Source: Gimesia sp. (GTDB taxonomy: Bacteria; Planctomycetota; Planctomycetia; Planctomycetales; Planctomycetaceae). From it: DNA of 64,000 bases. Positions 19,177 through 27,069 of the stretch are shown piece by piece. The position numbers and the translations under genes were made by a program. The stretch lies in the NCBI RefSeq assembly GCF_040219335.1, contig NZ_JAVJSQ010000031.1, forward strand, positions 248,001 to 312,000. The letters run 5' to 3'. How positions within the stretch are numbered: the first letter of the stretch is position 1; every line of letters begins with the position of its first letter. The notes below the pieces were generated by a model. It searched no databases. It was not told where the DNA came from and was given only the letters and a program-made list of their open reading frames with translations.

Positions 19177-21252
19177 TTAAATTCGATCGTCTTTTTGAGA
19201 TCCGGTGACTTTCAAATCAGGAAACCAGCGATCGGAGTAATACAGTTCATAAGCAGACTGGAAAAGCGCAATCGCATTGTGGACCATTTCCTGATCCGGA
19301 ATTTTCCGTTGATCCAGTTGATGGTTGGCCCGATTCAGTTCGAATTCTTCTGCTGATTGCCCATAACCAAGTACAACCATCCGATTTTCTGAGTCCAGTA
19401 GTGCAACATCATGATTGTGCTGCATGATGGCACGACCGTGTTCGGGTTCTCTCTGGAGCACATCATAGCCAAAGAAGACAGAACGATAGTCACTCCCCAA
19501 TCGTCCCATAATGGTCGGAGCAATATCCAGCGTACAACCCAGCGTACTGCAGCGTTCTCCCTGCCCCTTCCCATCTGGCTGGATCATCAATACCGGCACA
19601 CGATAGGAACTCATCGGAAACAGTTGGCTGCCGGTAACGCGGGCTCCGTGATCTCCCATCACCACAAAAATCGTATTGTTATAAAATTCGTGGCTCTGCG
19701 CTTCCCGGAAAAAGTAACCCAATGCCCAGTCTGCGTATTTCACAGCATTATTCCGAGTCTGTTCTGTCTCGGGAATGCGTCCCTCAGGATAGGTGTAGGG
19801 CCTGTGATTTGACACAGTCAACAGCGTTGCAAAGAACGGCCGACCGTTCTCCTGCAGTTTGTCGAGTTCTCCCAGAGCCTTGCGAAACAGATCTTCATCG
19901 CTGACACCCCAGGCGTTAACAAACACAGGATCCTGAAAATCAGACTGTTCACGGAAGTGATTGAAACCGTTGGCCTTCATGAAAGACCGCACACCATCAA
20001 AGAGTCCCCGACCGCCGGTCATGAAGAGCCGCTCGTAATCTCGCTCAGCCAGGACATTCGCGATGGTAAAGACCCGTTCGGAATGATCGCGTTTCAGAAT
20101 GGATTCGGTCGGAATGGGAGGCATGGAGGTCATCACAGCTTCCAGTGCCCGTGCCGTCCGATTACCGGTGGCATAAAAGTTATCGAACAACAGCCCCTGT
20201 TTACTCAGCTCATCAAAGTGGGGAGTTAATCCCCGGCCATCTCCCAGTACACCGATGAAGTCGGAACCCAGACTTTCTTCCAGAATGATAACAATATTGT
20301 AGTCTTTTTGTGGTTTACCTGTAGCCACCATGCGATCCACGGGATTACTTGACCCCGATTTCAAATGATCGCCGGCCCCCACGATCTGTTCCCGTAAACG
20401 CTGAGTCACTTCCTGATTTTCGAGTGTCAGGTAGTTCTTGTTGAAGTCGAAATGACAGGTCCAGGCGTAATACACAAAACTATACAGTCCGTTCCACGAG
20501 CATTCATTTACCACACGATCACGACTGACCTGACGACTCTCTGCACTGGTGGATGTCCAGAGCAGAGCAATCGCTGTCAACACGGTGGCAAACAAACCAA
20601 AGCGACGCCGGAACGGGAGTGGAATAGAAATCTGTTTTTGAAAATGATTTCTCAGAAGAAACCAGCAGCAACCACTAAACAATCCAACGACGGTCAACAG
20701 TTCTATGATCGGATACGACTCCCAGATGTTACAACAGACTTCACGGGGATAGACGATGTATTCAAACGCGATGTAATTCAATCGCGATTGAAATTCTTCG
20801 AAGAAAACAAACTCCGCGATGCAGATAAAAGGCAGAAACAGAAAGGCGATGATCCAGGTCAGATCGAAGAGACTCTGGTTAATTCGTCCCGAGACACGTC
20901 GATTCGGTACGAACGTAAAATGCGTCAGCTGGGGGATTATAAAGCAAAGTGACACCAGCACATCGAATTGCAGTCCCACCAGAAATACAGACAGCCCCTG
21001 AAGCAGGGTCAACTTTTGCAGATCTGCATAAGCCACCATCATCGCAATCCGTAGCGTCAGCAGAAAGCTGAGCATGATTGCAAAAATGATGGCCAGAACG
21101 GTATACCGTCCGGACCACTCCGCAAACCACGCATACAACCGTTCGGGCAGGGCTGCAAATCTTCTCACTGGTCCGCAGTCAGCCGCCTTCGTCTCCACAT
21201 TGGTTTCTGTCAAATTGAGAAACGGCTCGGTTGTATAGATTCCTTTTGACAT
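19177..21252 (-). CDS. LtaS-like phosphoglycerol transferase / membrane sulfatase
   Basis: A 691-residue membrane enzyme. The N-terminal half has about five membrane helices (LAIIFAIMLSFLLTL onward), and the C-terminal half is a sulfatase-fold domain as in lipoteichoic acid synthase. Landmarks are the metal/nucleophile region IILEESLGSDFIG, then ATGNRTARALEAV where Thr would be the nucleophile, and the late FVVMGDHGARV metal site. Family enzymes transfer glycerol phosphate or phosphoethanolamine from phospholipids to glycans or lipids. The start is the ATG at 21250-21252 with AAGGA upstream; the longer frame begins with TTG. A PAP2 gene follows 259 bases downstream. The acceptor in a Gram-negative-type planctomycete is unknown. 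Confidence 0.85.
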   Translation of the reverse strand: MSKGIYTTEPFLNLTETNVETKAADCGPVRRFAALPERLYAWFAEWSGRYTVLAIIFAIMLSFLLTLRIAMMVAYADLQKLTLLQGLSVFLVGLQFDVLVSLCFIIPQLTHFTFVPNRRVSGRINQSLFDLTWIIAFLFLPFICIAEFVFFEEFQSRLNYIAFEYIVYPREVCCNIWESYPIIELLTVVGLFSGCCWFLLRNHFQKQISIPLPFRRRFGLFATVLTAIALLWTSTSAESRQVSRDRVVNECSWNGLYSFVYYAWTCHFDFNKNYLTLENQEVTQRLREQIVGAGDHLKSGSSNPVDRMVATGKPQKDYNIVIILEESLGSDFIGVLGDGRGLTPHFDELSKQGLLFDNFYATGNRTARALEAVMTSMPPIPTESILKRDHSERVFTIANVLAERDYERLFMTGGRGLFDGVRSFMKANGFNHFREQSDFQDPVFVNAWGVSDEDLFRKALGELDKLQENGRPFFATLLTVSNHRPYTYPEGRIPETEQTRNNAVKYADWALGYFFREAQSHEFYNNTIFVVMGDHGARVTGSQLFPMSSYRVPVLMIQPDGKGQGERCSTLGCTLDIAPTIMGRLGSDYRSVFFGYDVLQREPEHGRAIMQHNHDVALLDSENRMVVLGYGQSAEEFELNRANHQLDQRKIPDQEMVHNAIALFQSAYELYYSDRWFPDLKVTGSQKDDRI

Positions 21253-21471
21253 AGGTCGAAAATCCTTTTCTTCCCGGGCTGATGAGGTCGCCCCATACCC
21301 TGTTTCAGTTTCAGATCTCAAATCCGAAACCTTTAGTAATTCAGTTTAAAAAAATACCAGGGATTGAAATTCACTATACCCACGAGAATCCAGCCGCTTG
21401 CAGACGCAACCAGCCACACTCCTATAGTTATAGTAGTCTGGTGTAAATTTTTTTGGCGGGTACGTGTATCA

Positions 21472-22617
21472 CTACCGCGTTACATCGGATGACACATTGT
21501 GGCGGGTGCTGTTGTGTTGCAACAGTTCATGCAGTTCCATCCGCCCGTTGTAAGTCTCGAAGTCATGCACTGAGACGCCGAAGTCATGCAGGGCATCTGC
21601 TGACCAGGTCGGCCAGGGAGACCAGTTGGCCCGTGGTGAAGCCAACACATCTACGGGGAGCCAGATGAATGCAGTCAGTAAAGTCGCGAGAACGAGACTG
21701 ACAGAAGCCAGACCTCCGGACAGAGAAATTCGATGGTCTGTTTTGTGATTTTGTGCGATCTGTGTCAGACGACGGGCGCGGCTGGCAATCATACTCTGAC
21801 CGCGGCCAAACGCCAGAGGCGTATGTGTTTCATCTGGCTGAGTCGCACCATATTCAATAATGGTCAGGAGCGTACGCAGGTATTGCGCAATTTCCTGGGG
21901 AGTCTGAATCGCAGCCTCATCACAGGCAAATTCCCGGCACAGTGCCGATTGCTGTGAAGCCCACCAGACCATGGGATGGAACCAGAAGATGACTTCCACG
22001 AGTCTTTGCAGGAAGAGTTGCAGGGGATGTCCGGTCTGCAGATGCTCCAGTTCGTGCCTGATAATGAAGTTGAATTTCTGAGGTTCGAAATCCAGTAAAT
22101 ACTCGGGAATAATGATATAGGGATAATGTAACTGAGAGCAGAAGGGAGAACTCAGACGAGTCGTGGTCAGAAACCGGACTTGCTGTTTCCCGGAAAGCTT
22201 AAACTTCTGGGAAAGCTCATCCAGAGCTTCTGTAGAAATATACTCACTGATTTCCACCGGCCTGCACGATTTAAGAAAACGGTTGACCTGCCAGGCGCGA
22301 AAGAGAAATACCATCAGTGAGAGTACAGTTCCCCCCAGCCAGATCCAGAACAAAAATCGTCCCATCTGCATCTCGATACTGAGTAAGGTCGATGCATGAT
22401 TCGTACTGAGCTGATTCCAGGGGTTTAGAAATCGGGGATGTGGCAACAGCACCGAAACCAGAATTAACGATAACAGGATACCATAACAGACAGTCCACAA
22501 CCGGCTTTGTACCCGTTCACTCTCAACGAGTCTGCCGAGCCAGTGAGTGGCGATGATAACAATCGACACCTGCACGGTCAGAGAAACAACCAGTTCCAGA
22601 AATTGGGTGGAACTCAT
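21472..22617 (-). CDS. BlaR1/MecR1-like M56 membrane metallopeptidase
   Basis: A 381-residue membrane protease of family M56. The zinc motif HELEH is at residues 188-192 in a cytoplasmic domain, and the third ligand lies probably in REFACDEAAI. Membrane segments are near residues 10-28, 42-60, 88-108 and about 295-315. Unlike staphylococcal BlaR1 it has only about 60 residues after the last segment and no penicillin-binding sensor domain, so the signal is not likely to be a beta-lactam bound covalently. Its ATG overlaps the blaI stop by 4 bases, which means translational coupling. It is expected to cleave the BlaI-type repressor encoded just upstream. Confidence 0.88.
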   Translation of the reverse strand: MSSTQFLELVVSLTVQVSIVIIATHWLGRLVESERVQSRLWTVCYGILLSLILVSVLLPHPRFLNPWNQLSTNHASTLLSIEMQMGRFLFWIWLGGTVLSLMVFLFRAWQVNRFLKSCRPVEISEYISTEALDELSQKFKLSGKQQVRFLTTTRLSSPFCSQLHYPYIIIPEYLLDFEPQKFNFIIRHELEHLQTGHPLQLFLQRLVEVIFWFHPMVWWASQQSALCREFACDEAAIQTPQEIAQYLRTLLTIIEYGATQPDETHTPLAFGRGQSMIASRARRLTQIAQNHKTDHRISLSGGLASVSLVLATLLTAFIWLPVDVLASPRANWSPWPTWSADALHDFGVSVHDFETYNGRMELHELLQHNSTRHNVSSDVTR

Positions 22618-22988
22618 GCGTCTGCCTCCAGTGACTGGATGGCGAGTTTGAGTTCTTCAATATCAGACTGCGACATCGAATCGCCCTCTACCAGACTGAG
22701 TACCAGAGATTTTACCGAACCACCGAACAGTCGATCGGTCAGATCAGCTGCCATGCTGCGACTGATCATCTCACGCGATACAGTGGGTTCATATTCGTAG
22801 GCACGCCCCTTTTTCTGCTTTCTGACGACGCCCCGCGTCTCATCGAGAATCTTGAGCGTTGTCATTACCGTCGTGTAAGCCAGCGGACGTTCAAGTGAAT
22901 CTACCACTTCCTGGACGGTAGCGCGGCCTTTGCGCCAGACAACATCCATGACTTCCAGTTCGCATTTTGTCAGATGAGTTTTTGTCAT
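22614..22988 (-). CDS. blaI: BlaI/MecI/CopY-type repressor
   Basis: A 124-residue repressor. The N-terminal winged helix (THLTKCELEVMDVVWRKG, then ATVQEVVDSL and LAYTTVMTTLKILDETRG) is the classic BlaI pattern, and the C-terminal dimerisation helices end in EELKLAIQSLEADA. The ATG at 22986-22988 has AAGGA 9 bases upstream; the ATG three codons earlier is too close to that site. It overlaps the M56 peptidase gene by 4 bases and follows a DUF1559 gene by 91 bases on the same strand. A perfect dyad upstream of that DUF1559 gene is its probable binding site, which would make the unit autoregulated. Confidence 0.93.
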   Translation of the reverse strand: MTKTHLTKCELEVMDVVWRKGRATVQEVVDSLERPLAYTTVMTTLKILDETRGVVRKQKKGRAYEYEPTVSREMISRSMAADLTDRLFGGSVKSLVLSLVEGDSMSQSDIEELKLAIQSLEADA

Positions 22989-23079
22989 CGTAACCATTCC
23001 TTTTCATCGACAGCAGACTTTGGTCAGTATCGACATTCCACTCATGGCCGACAGGCCACATTCCGTATTTTATAAACTC

Positions 23080-24003
23080 TTACAGGCCTGAGCGGCGTGC
23101 CAGTTGTTGATATGTTTTTGTATCGATGGACTCTGAAATAAATCGAACATGACCGTCGCCGAACAGAAAACTGGTACCGCCCGGATGGCGACTGGAAAAT
23201 TCACATTCGTCACACAATTTACAATTGGGGGAAGTCATGTTACTTCCCGTCACCCGACAGGCTGCATCTTCCCCTGCCAGATCGACTCCCAGCCAGGTGG
23301 ATGGGACCATCGCCATGGTGCGTTCTCCCACAACTGAAGTATTACTTAAGCCCCGCTGCAAATCGCGAAAACGTATCGTCTGAGCATACACAAATGCGCC
23401 GTCCCCAGGTGGAGGGGGCATTCCGTCGTCTGCTTCAACTGTACCGTAGACTCCTACATAACTGGCGGTTGGCAGCTCCATAATTGCCGCCCCTGCACCA
23501 CCGGCAGGCTGCTCTTCATACAAGATAAAGGTTGGATCAAAAATATCAGACGGACAGAGAAAACCGGCAAGCGAAGTCCGCTTGGCACTTCGATTGAAAG
23601 GGTGAGCCAGTATCTGATTACGATCAACGATTTCATACACGGCCCGCTGTTCCAGGTAAGGCAGCAGTGGAACTGACCAGCTATACAGCGATTTCTGGGT
23701 AGACTCGAACTGCCAGCCCGCAGGAAGACAACCGGCGGTATCGTGATAACAGTGGATGGCAATTCCGATCTGTTTGAGCTGATTTTTACACTGCAGCTGA
23801 CGGGCAGCTTCGCGTGCGGAACCAACGGCAGGCAGAATCAGACTGACGAGAGTGCCTATAATACCGCAGGTCACCAGCAATTCCAGAACGGTAAATCCAG
23901 AGCGAGAACGCGAGTTTGATCTTTGTCGCCGTACTTTCCCTCCACCACAGCTGTGCTGTGAGTCAGGTAAGCCGACACAAAGTCCCGCAGGGCTCTGATG
24001 CAT
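23080..24003 (-). CDS. DUF1559 pilin-like protein, first gene of the blaI unit
   Basis: A 307-residue DUF1559 protein with a prepilin-type N-terminus: basic leader, then GFTVLELLVTCGIIG with the cleavage Gly at about residue 36, a hydrophobic helix, and the conserved AREAARQLQCKNQLKQIG segment. The C-terminus has the usual FLFGDGHVRFISESID box. It also contains a Cys-rich patch (SPNCKLCDECEFSS) that could bind metal or form disulfides. The DUF1559 family is hugely expanded in planctomycetes and thought to be surface or pseudopilus components. The ATG at 24001-24003 has AAGGA 9 bases upstream. The promoter in front of it carries a BlaI-type dyad, tying this gene to the repressor. Confidence 0.88.
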   Translation of the reverse strand: MHQSPAGLCVGLPDSQHSCGGGKVRRQRSNSRSRSGFTVLELLVTCGIIGTLVSLILPAVGSAREAARQLQCKNQLKQIGIAIHCYHDTAGCLPAGWQFESTQKSLYSWSVPLLPYLEQRAVYEIVDRNQILAHPFNRSAKRTSLAGFLCPSDIFDPTFILYEEQPAGGAGAAIMELPTASYVGVYGTVEADDGMPPPPGDGAFVYAQTIRFRDLQRGLSNTSVVGERTMAMVPSTWLGVDLAGEDAACRVTGSNMTSPNCKLCDECEFSSRHPGGTSFLFGDGHVRFISESIDTKTYQQLARRSGL

Positions 24004-24047
24004 GTCTGAAATTCCTTTTTTTCCGAGAGAATCCATTCAGGAAACGT

Positions 24048-24076
24048 TTTGTACTAACACTTTAGTATTATGTCAA
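24048..24076 (-). promoter_or_regulatory. Promoter of the DUF1559-blaI-blaR1 unit
   Basis: On the minus strand, TTGACA (24076 to 24071) and TACAAA (24053 to 24048) are separated by exactly 17 bases. The start of transcription would be near 24041, giving a leader of about 38 bases before the DUF1559 ATG. A perfect dyad occupies the spacer. Confidence 0.65.
24052..24067. promoter_or_regulatory. Probable BlaI-type operator
   Basis: Perfect inverted repeat TACTAA-CACT-TTAGTA lying between the -35 and -10 of the promoter, the classic position for BlaI/MecI repressors. It resembles the general TAC...GTA half-site arrangement of the family, but the spacing was not checked against a matrix. Confidence 0.6.
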
Positions 24077-24351
24077 GAGGAAGCATCCCCCTGAAAAACC
24101 AGGCGGTGCCTGTGTCTTTCAGTTCACTTTGTTGAAGTCGATTCGCAGGTTCGCTGGAAACGAAAAACTATTCACACTTCACTCACTATTCTTTAACACT
24201 CGCCCGATAGGATACTCACCAGCATCAGGAAAGGGACTCCGAGCCCTGTTCCTTACGGTCAGTCAAGACCCATACCGGCACACCCCGCCTTGAGAAACTG
24301 AAACGCTGCTCTACATTCCATACGACTTTCTCACTTTAAGGAGACTGGAAA
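24068..24351. other. Divergent intergenic region between two DUF1559 genes
   Basis: About 280 bases (315 between the two start codons) between the minus-strand DUF1559-blaI unit and the plus-strand DUF1559 gene. Apart from the promoter and operator described separately, I see no firm element. The promoter of the plus-strand gene must lie here. Confidence 0.5.
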
Positions 24352-25338
24352 ATGAGGACGTTACGTCCAATTTCTTCCCTCGCTACCGGTACGCGTCAAC
24401 TACGAACGGAATCCCGCCGGGGTTTCACCCTGATCGAACTGCTCGTCGTCATCGCCATCATCGCCATTCTGATTGCCCTGCTGTTACCAGCCGTGCAACA
24501 GGCCCGCGAAGCAGCTCGCCGTACACAATGCAAGAACAACCTGAAGCAGATTGGCCTCGCATTCCATAACTTCCATGATGTTTACGATCGCCTGCCTACA
24601 GGCGCTCGTGACGGTGCCGGTGCTTCCTATGCCTGCTGTAATGCAACAGAACGTGCCGGCTGGAGCTGGCTGTATCACATCCTGCCTTACATGGAACAGT
24701 CCACAATTTACGACCTGGGAACCGATGCTGACCCGGTTGGCACATATCCCCTGGTGGGACGTAAGGGTGTCAAAGCTTACTACTGTCCCAGTCGCCGTAA
24801 GGTGACCTCTTACGGTAGTGGTTATTACCGCAGCGACTATGCCGGCAACGGTGGTCAACGTGAAGGTGGTATCACCTCAACACTCAGTCTCGGTAAGCGG
24901 GGTGTGGTCGTCAGAACGGACTCTAAAGAAGTCCGCATCAACGACATTAAAGACGGTGCCTCGAATACGATCATGGTCGCAGAAAAAGCACTCAACCCAG
25001 ATCGCCACGGTCTGGATGGGGGAGACAACGAGCCCTGGGTCAACGCCGGCTGGGATGAATGTGTCATCCGCCACGGTGCTGGCCGAACCAGCGCCGGAGT
25101 TGAATACGGCCTGACTCCCCTGCCCGACGTGAAAGCGCCGACTGATACGGTTGCCGTTACCGACAAGGGTGGCGTCTCCTGGACTAACTGGCACCCCTTC
25201 TTCGGTTCTGCCCATGATGGTGGTATGAATGCCTGTCTGGCCGATGGCTCGGTTCGCCTGATCAGCTACAACATCGACGGCGACATCATGCGACGTATCA
25301 GCCTGACCGATGACCGGGAACCCCTGGAAAACTTCTAA
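24352..25338 (+). CDS. DUF1559 pilin-like protein
   Basis: A 328-residue DUF1559 protein. The type IV pilin-like N-terminus has the processing site at Gly24-Phe25 ([19 protein letters not shown]), followed by [14 protein letters not shown] and [18 protein letters not shown]. The C-terminal box is [19 protein letters not shown]. It is likely exported through a type II/pilus-like route and assembled at the cell surface; function in planctomycetes is not established. A good AAGGAG site precedes the ATG. A strong hairpin terminator follows, and then a small lipoprotein gene on the same strand, a pairing often seen for DUF1559 genes. Confidence 0.93.
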   Translation: MRTLRPISSLATGTRQLRTESRRGFTLIELLVVIAIIAILIALLLPAVQQAREAARRTQCKNNLKQIGLAFHNFHDVYDRLPTGARDGAGASYACCNATERAGWSWLYHILPYMEQSTIYDLGTDADPVGTYPLVGRKGVKAYYCPSRRKVTSYGSGYYRSDYAGNGGQREGGITSTLSLGKRGVVVRTDSKEVRINDIKDGASNTIMVAEKALNPDRHGLDGGDNEPWVNAGWDECVIRHGAGRTSAGVEYGLTPLPDVKAPTDTVAVTDKGGVSWTNWHPFFGSAHDGGMNACLADGSVRLISYNIDGDIMRRISLTDDREPLENF

Positions 25339-25384
25339 TGCAGCTTTCTCAATCGCCTGCGTAAAAGCCTGCATCATCGTGAGC

Positions 25385-25436
25385 GCAGGGCATCTGATGG
25401 CCCCCCCCGGAACCTGACGATGCCCTGCTTATTTTT
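25385..25436 (+). terminator. Intrinsic terminator after the DUF1559 gene
   Basis: Perfect 10-bp inverted repeat GCAGGGCATC (25385-25394) and GATGCCCTGC (25419-25428), followed by TTATTTTT. It lies between the DUF1559 gene and the small lipoprotein gene, so it may allow only partial read-through. Confidence 0.85.
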
Positions 25437-25500
25437 GCTCAAGTATTCCCGCTCGAATATTTTTTAAAATTTTCACTGTAACACACTCGAGGAACCTGTT

Positions 25501-25680
25501 GTGAAATTTGCGTCTTGTCTCATACTGTTTGCTGCCGCCAGCCTGCTTTCCGCTTGTGGATCTGAAGCTCCCATGGACTCCGGAGAAATCACCCCTGATG
25601 TGAAATCCGAAATGGAAAAAGAAAAGCAGGAAGTTTTTGATTCGGAATCAGCGCACCGCGCGGCTCAGGAAAAGAAGTAA
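25501..25680 (+). CDS. Small lipoprotein (59 aa)
   Basis: A 59-residue protein starting with GTG at 25501, preceded by GAGGA 7 bases upstream. The signal peptide (VKFASCLILFAAASLLSACG) ends in a clear lipobox, LSAC, with Cys19 as the lipidated residue. The mature part is short, charged and probably helical (EMEKEKQEVFDSESAHRAAQEKK). It follows the DUF1559 gene by 162 bases on the same strand with a terminator between. Tiny lipoproteins after DUF1559 genes are common in planctomycetes and may help anchor or chaperone the pilin-like protein; that role is inferred. Confidence 0.85.
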   Translation: MKFASCLILFAAASLLSACGSEAPMDSGEITPDVKSEMEKEKQEVFDSESAHRAAQEKK

Positions 25681-25708
25681 TTTGAATATTTATTAATCGC
25701 TTACCCAG

Positions 25709-26770
25709 TCATTTCCAGATAGGAACCAAATATTTTGACCGTACAAACAAAATCATAATTTTATCTGTCTCCATTTCTTTACACTCAACTATTGACCATT
25801 TTTTTTGTCTCTCGATTACTCTAACTATAGTTCCAGGCCCTAGGCATATAATCTGAGGAGAACCCGGCCGTTTCGATGCTTTACCAGAGCTCCAGTACTT
25901 AACGAGTCTATAATTTGAAATTAATTCTTTATTTAAATTCTGATCTTTATGAATTGCTATACGAGTTTCAGTAACAGCTTGATTTGCTTTGGCGTTTTGA
26001 ATCAGAGAGCAATGAGTTTCAAGTCGCCTCTCAATAGCCCACCATGCAAAATTCCCAACGAACCAAAATAGAACTGTCAAAAACACATTTTGGGCACTTG
26101 GGGATTTTAAATGTTTTTTTATGGATTCTACGAAAGCTTCAACATATTGAACTATGGTAAGTGAATTATTTGATACTAATTCATCTATTTCTGCCTGGAT
26201 TTCCTGTGCAGCATCTTCAATATTTTCAGATGTACATGACGCATCATGAAATGTCTCTCGAAAATGATTTGAAATGATTTTCGAAATCCGACTCAAATCA
26301 TTAGGAAGTGAGAATAAGCAATTATCAAACATTCCACTTGTAAGCTTAAATTGCCGAGCTATCAAATTTACGTCTGAAATAGAGTTCAAGATGGTACTAT
26401 AAGAGTCTATGAATTTGTTAATCTCGAAAGCAGTTTTTATACCAGCTGGAAAACAATCGACTCCGATCAACTTAGGGTTCATCAACGGCATACGAAGCAA
26501 CTCTCTGTCATTGCCAAGTAGTCCGAGTGGCTTCATCATCCTACTAAATACTAGATCTGAATTTTGTATTATTCCTATTGATTGGTTAATCGCTCCTGTC
26601 GCAAATCGAAGATTCGATAGATTGTTCAAATCAGTTAACAACCCAAGACCTAATGAAAATGTACTACTATAATCCCATAAATTTGAGTTATTAAAACTTT
26701 TCATTAGTGAAGAATACTGTTGTGGTAAGATTGATCTTTGTTTTTTTGAATACTTGCGTTTCTGACACAT
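25709..26770 (-). CDS. AT-rich ORFan with one membrane segment and an SH3-like C-terminus
   Basis: A 353-residue protein of unknown function. The gene is visibly AT-rich compared with both neighbours, with many AAT/ATT/AAA codons, which suggests recent acquisition. The basic N-terminus (MCQKRKYSKKQRS) leads into a long, mostly helical region. A membrane segment lies at about 228-246 (NVFLTVLFWFVGNFAWWAIE). A beta-rich C-terminal stretch at about 303-352 (GPGTIVRVIERQKKWSIVE onward to KYLVPIW) looks like a bacterial SH3 domain. No transposase or repeat flanks it. The ribosome site is weak. It could be an accessory or defence-type gene, but nothing in the sequence proves this. Confidence 0.65.
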   Translation of the reverse strand: MCQKRKYSKKQRSILPQQYSSLMKSFNNSNLWDYSSTFSLGLGLLTDLNNLSNLRFATGAINQSIGIIQNSDLVFSRMMKPLGLLGNDRELLRMPLMNPKLIGVDCFPAGIKTAFEINKFIDSYSTILNSISDVNLIARQFKLTSGMFDNCLFSLPNDLSRISKIISNHFRETFHDASCTSENIEDAAQEIQAEIDELVSNNSLTIVQYVEAFVESIKKHLKSPSAQNVFLTVLFWFVGNFAWWAIERRLETHCSLIQNAKANQAVTETRIAIHKDQNLNKELISNYRLVKYWSSGKASKRPGSPQIICLGPGTIVRVIERQKKWSIVECKEMETDKIMILFVRSKYLVPIWK

Positions 26771-26854
26771 TAAGCAGTCCCCATTGATAAGTGTCGTTAC
26801 CAGATTCGAGTCTATAGGTGGGCTAAAATGACATGTTCATTTTTCAATTCACTA

Positions 26855-27055
26855 TTAGTCATGTTCCTCATCTGAGTAAATCACCTGCGCGGCCAGTTGG
26901 CTGTTTAAAGTTTCGGCGATCAACGCCCCCGAGATCAGCACCCCACCGGTGAGTAAAACCAACCCGTTGGTGAAGATCCCCAATGCGAGCAGAATGAATC
27001 CCCCCAGTAAAATCAGTTTATTGAGCAGGCTGTTGTGTCTGACAACTTTTTTCAT
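26855..27055 (-). CDS. Small two-helix membrane protein
   Basis: A 66-residue protein with a basic N-terminus (MKKVVRHNSLLNK) and two closely spaced hydrophobic segments (LILLGGFILLALGIF and GLVLLTGGVLISGALIAE), ending in an acidic tail (YSDEEHD). The ATG at 27053-27055 has AAGGA 7 bases upstream; an ATG two codons earlier is also in frame. It starts 14 bases after the stop of the upstream TPR membrane protein gene, so the two are co-transcribed. Function unknown. Confidence 0.7.
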   Translation of the reverse strand: MKKVVRHNSLLNKLILLGGFILLALGIFTNGLVLLTGGVLISGALIAETLNSQLAAQVIYSDEEHD

Positions 27056-27069
27056 CGTCATTTCCTTTT

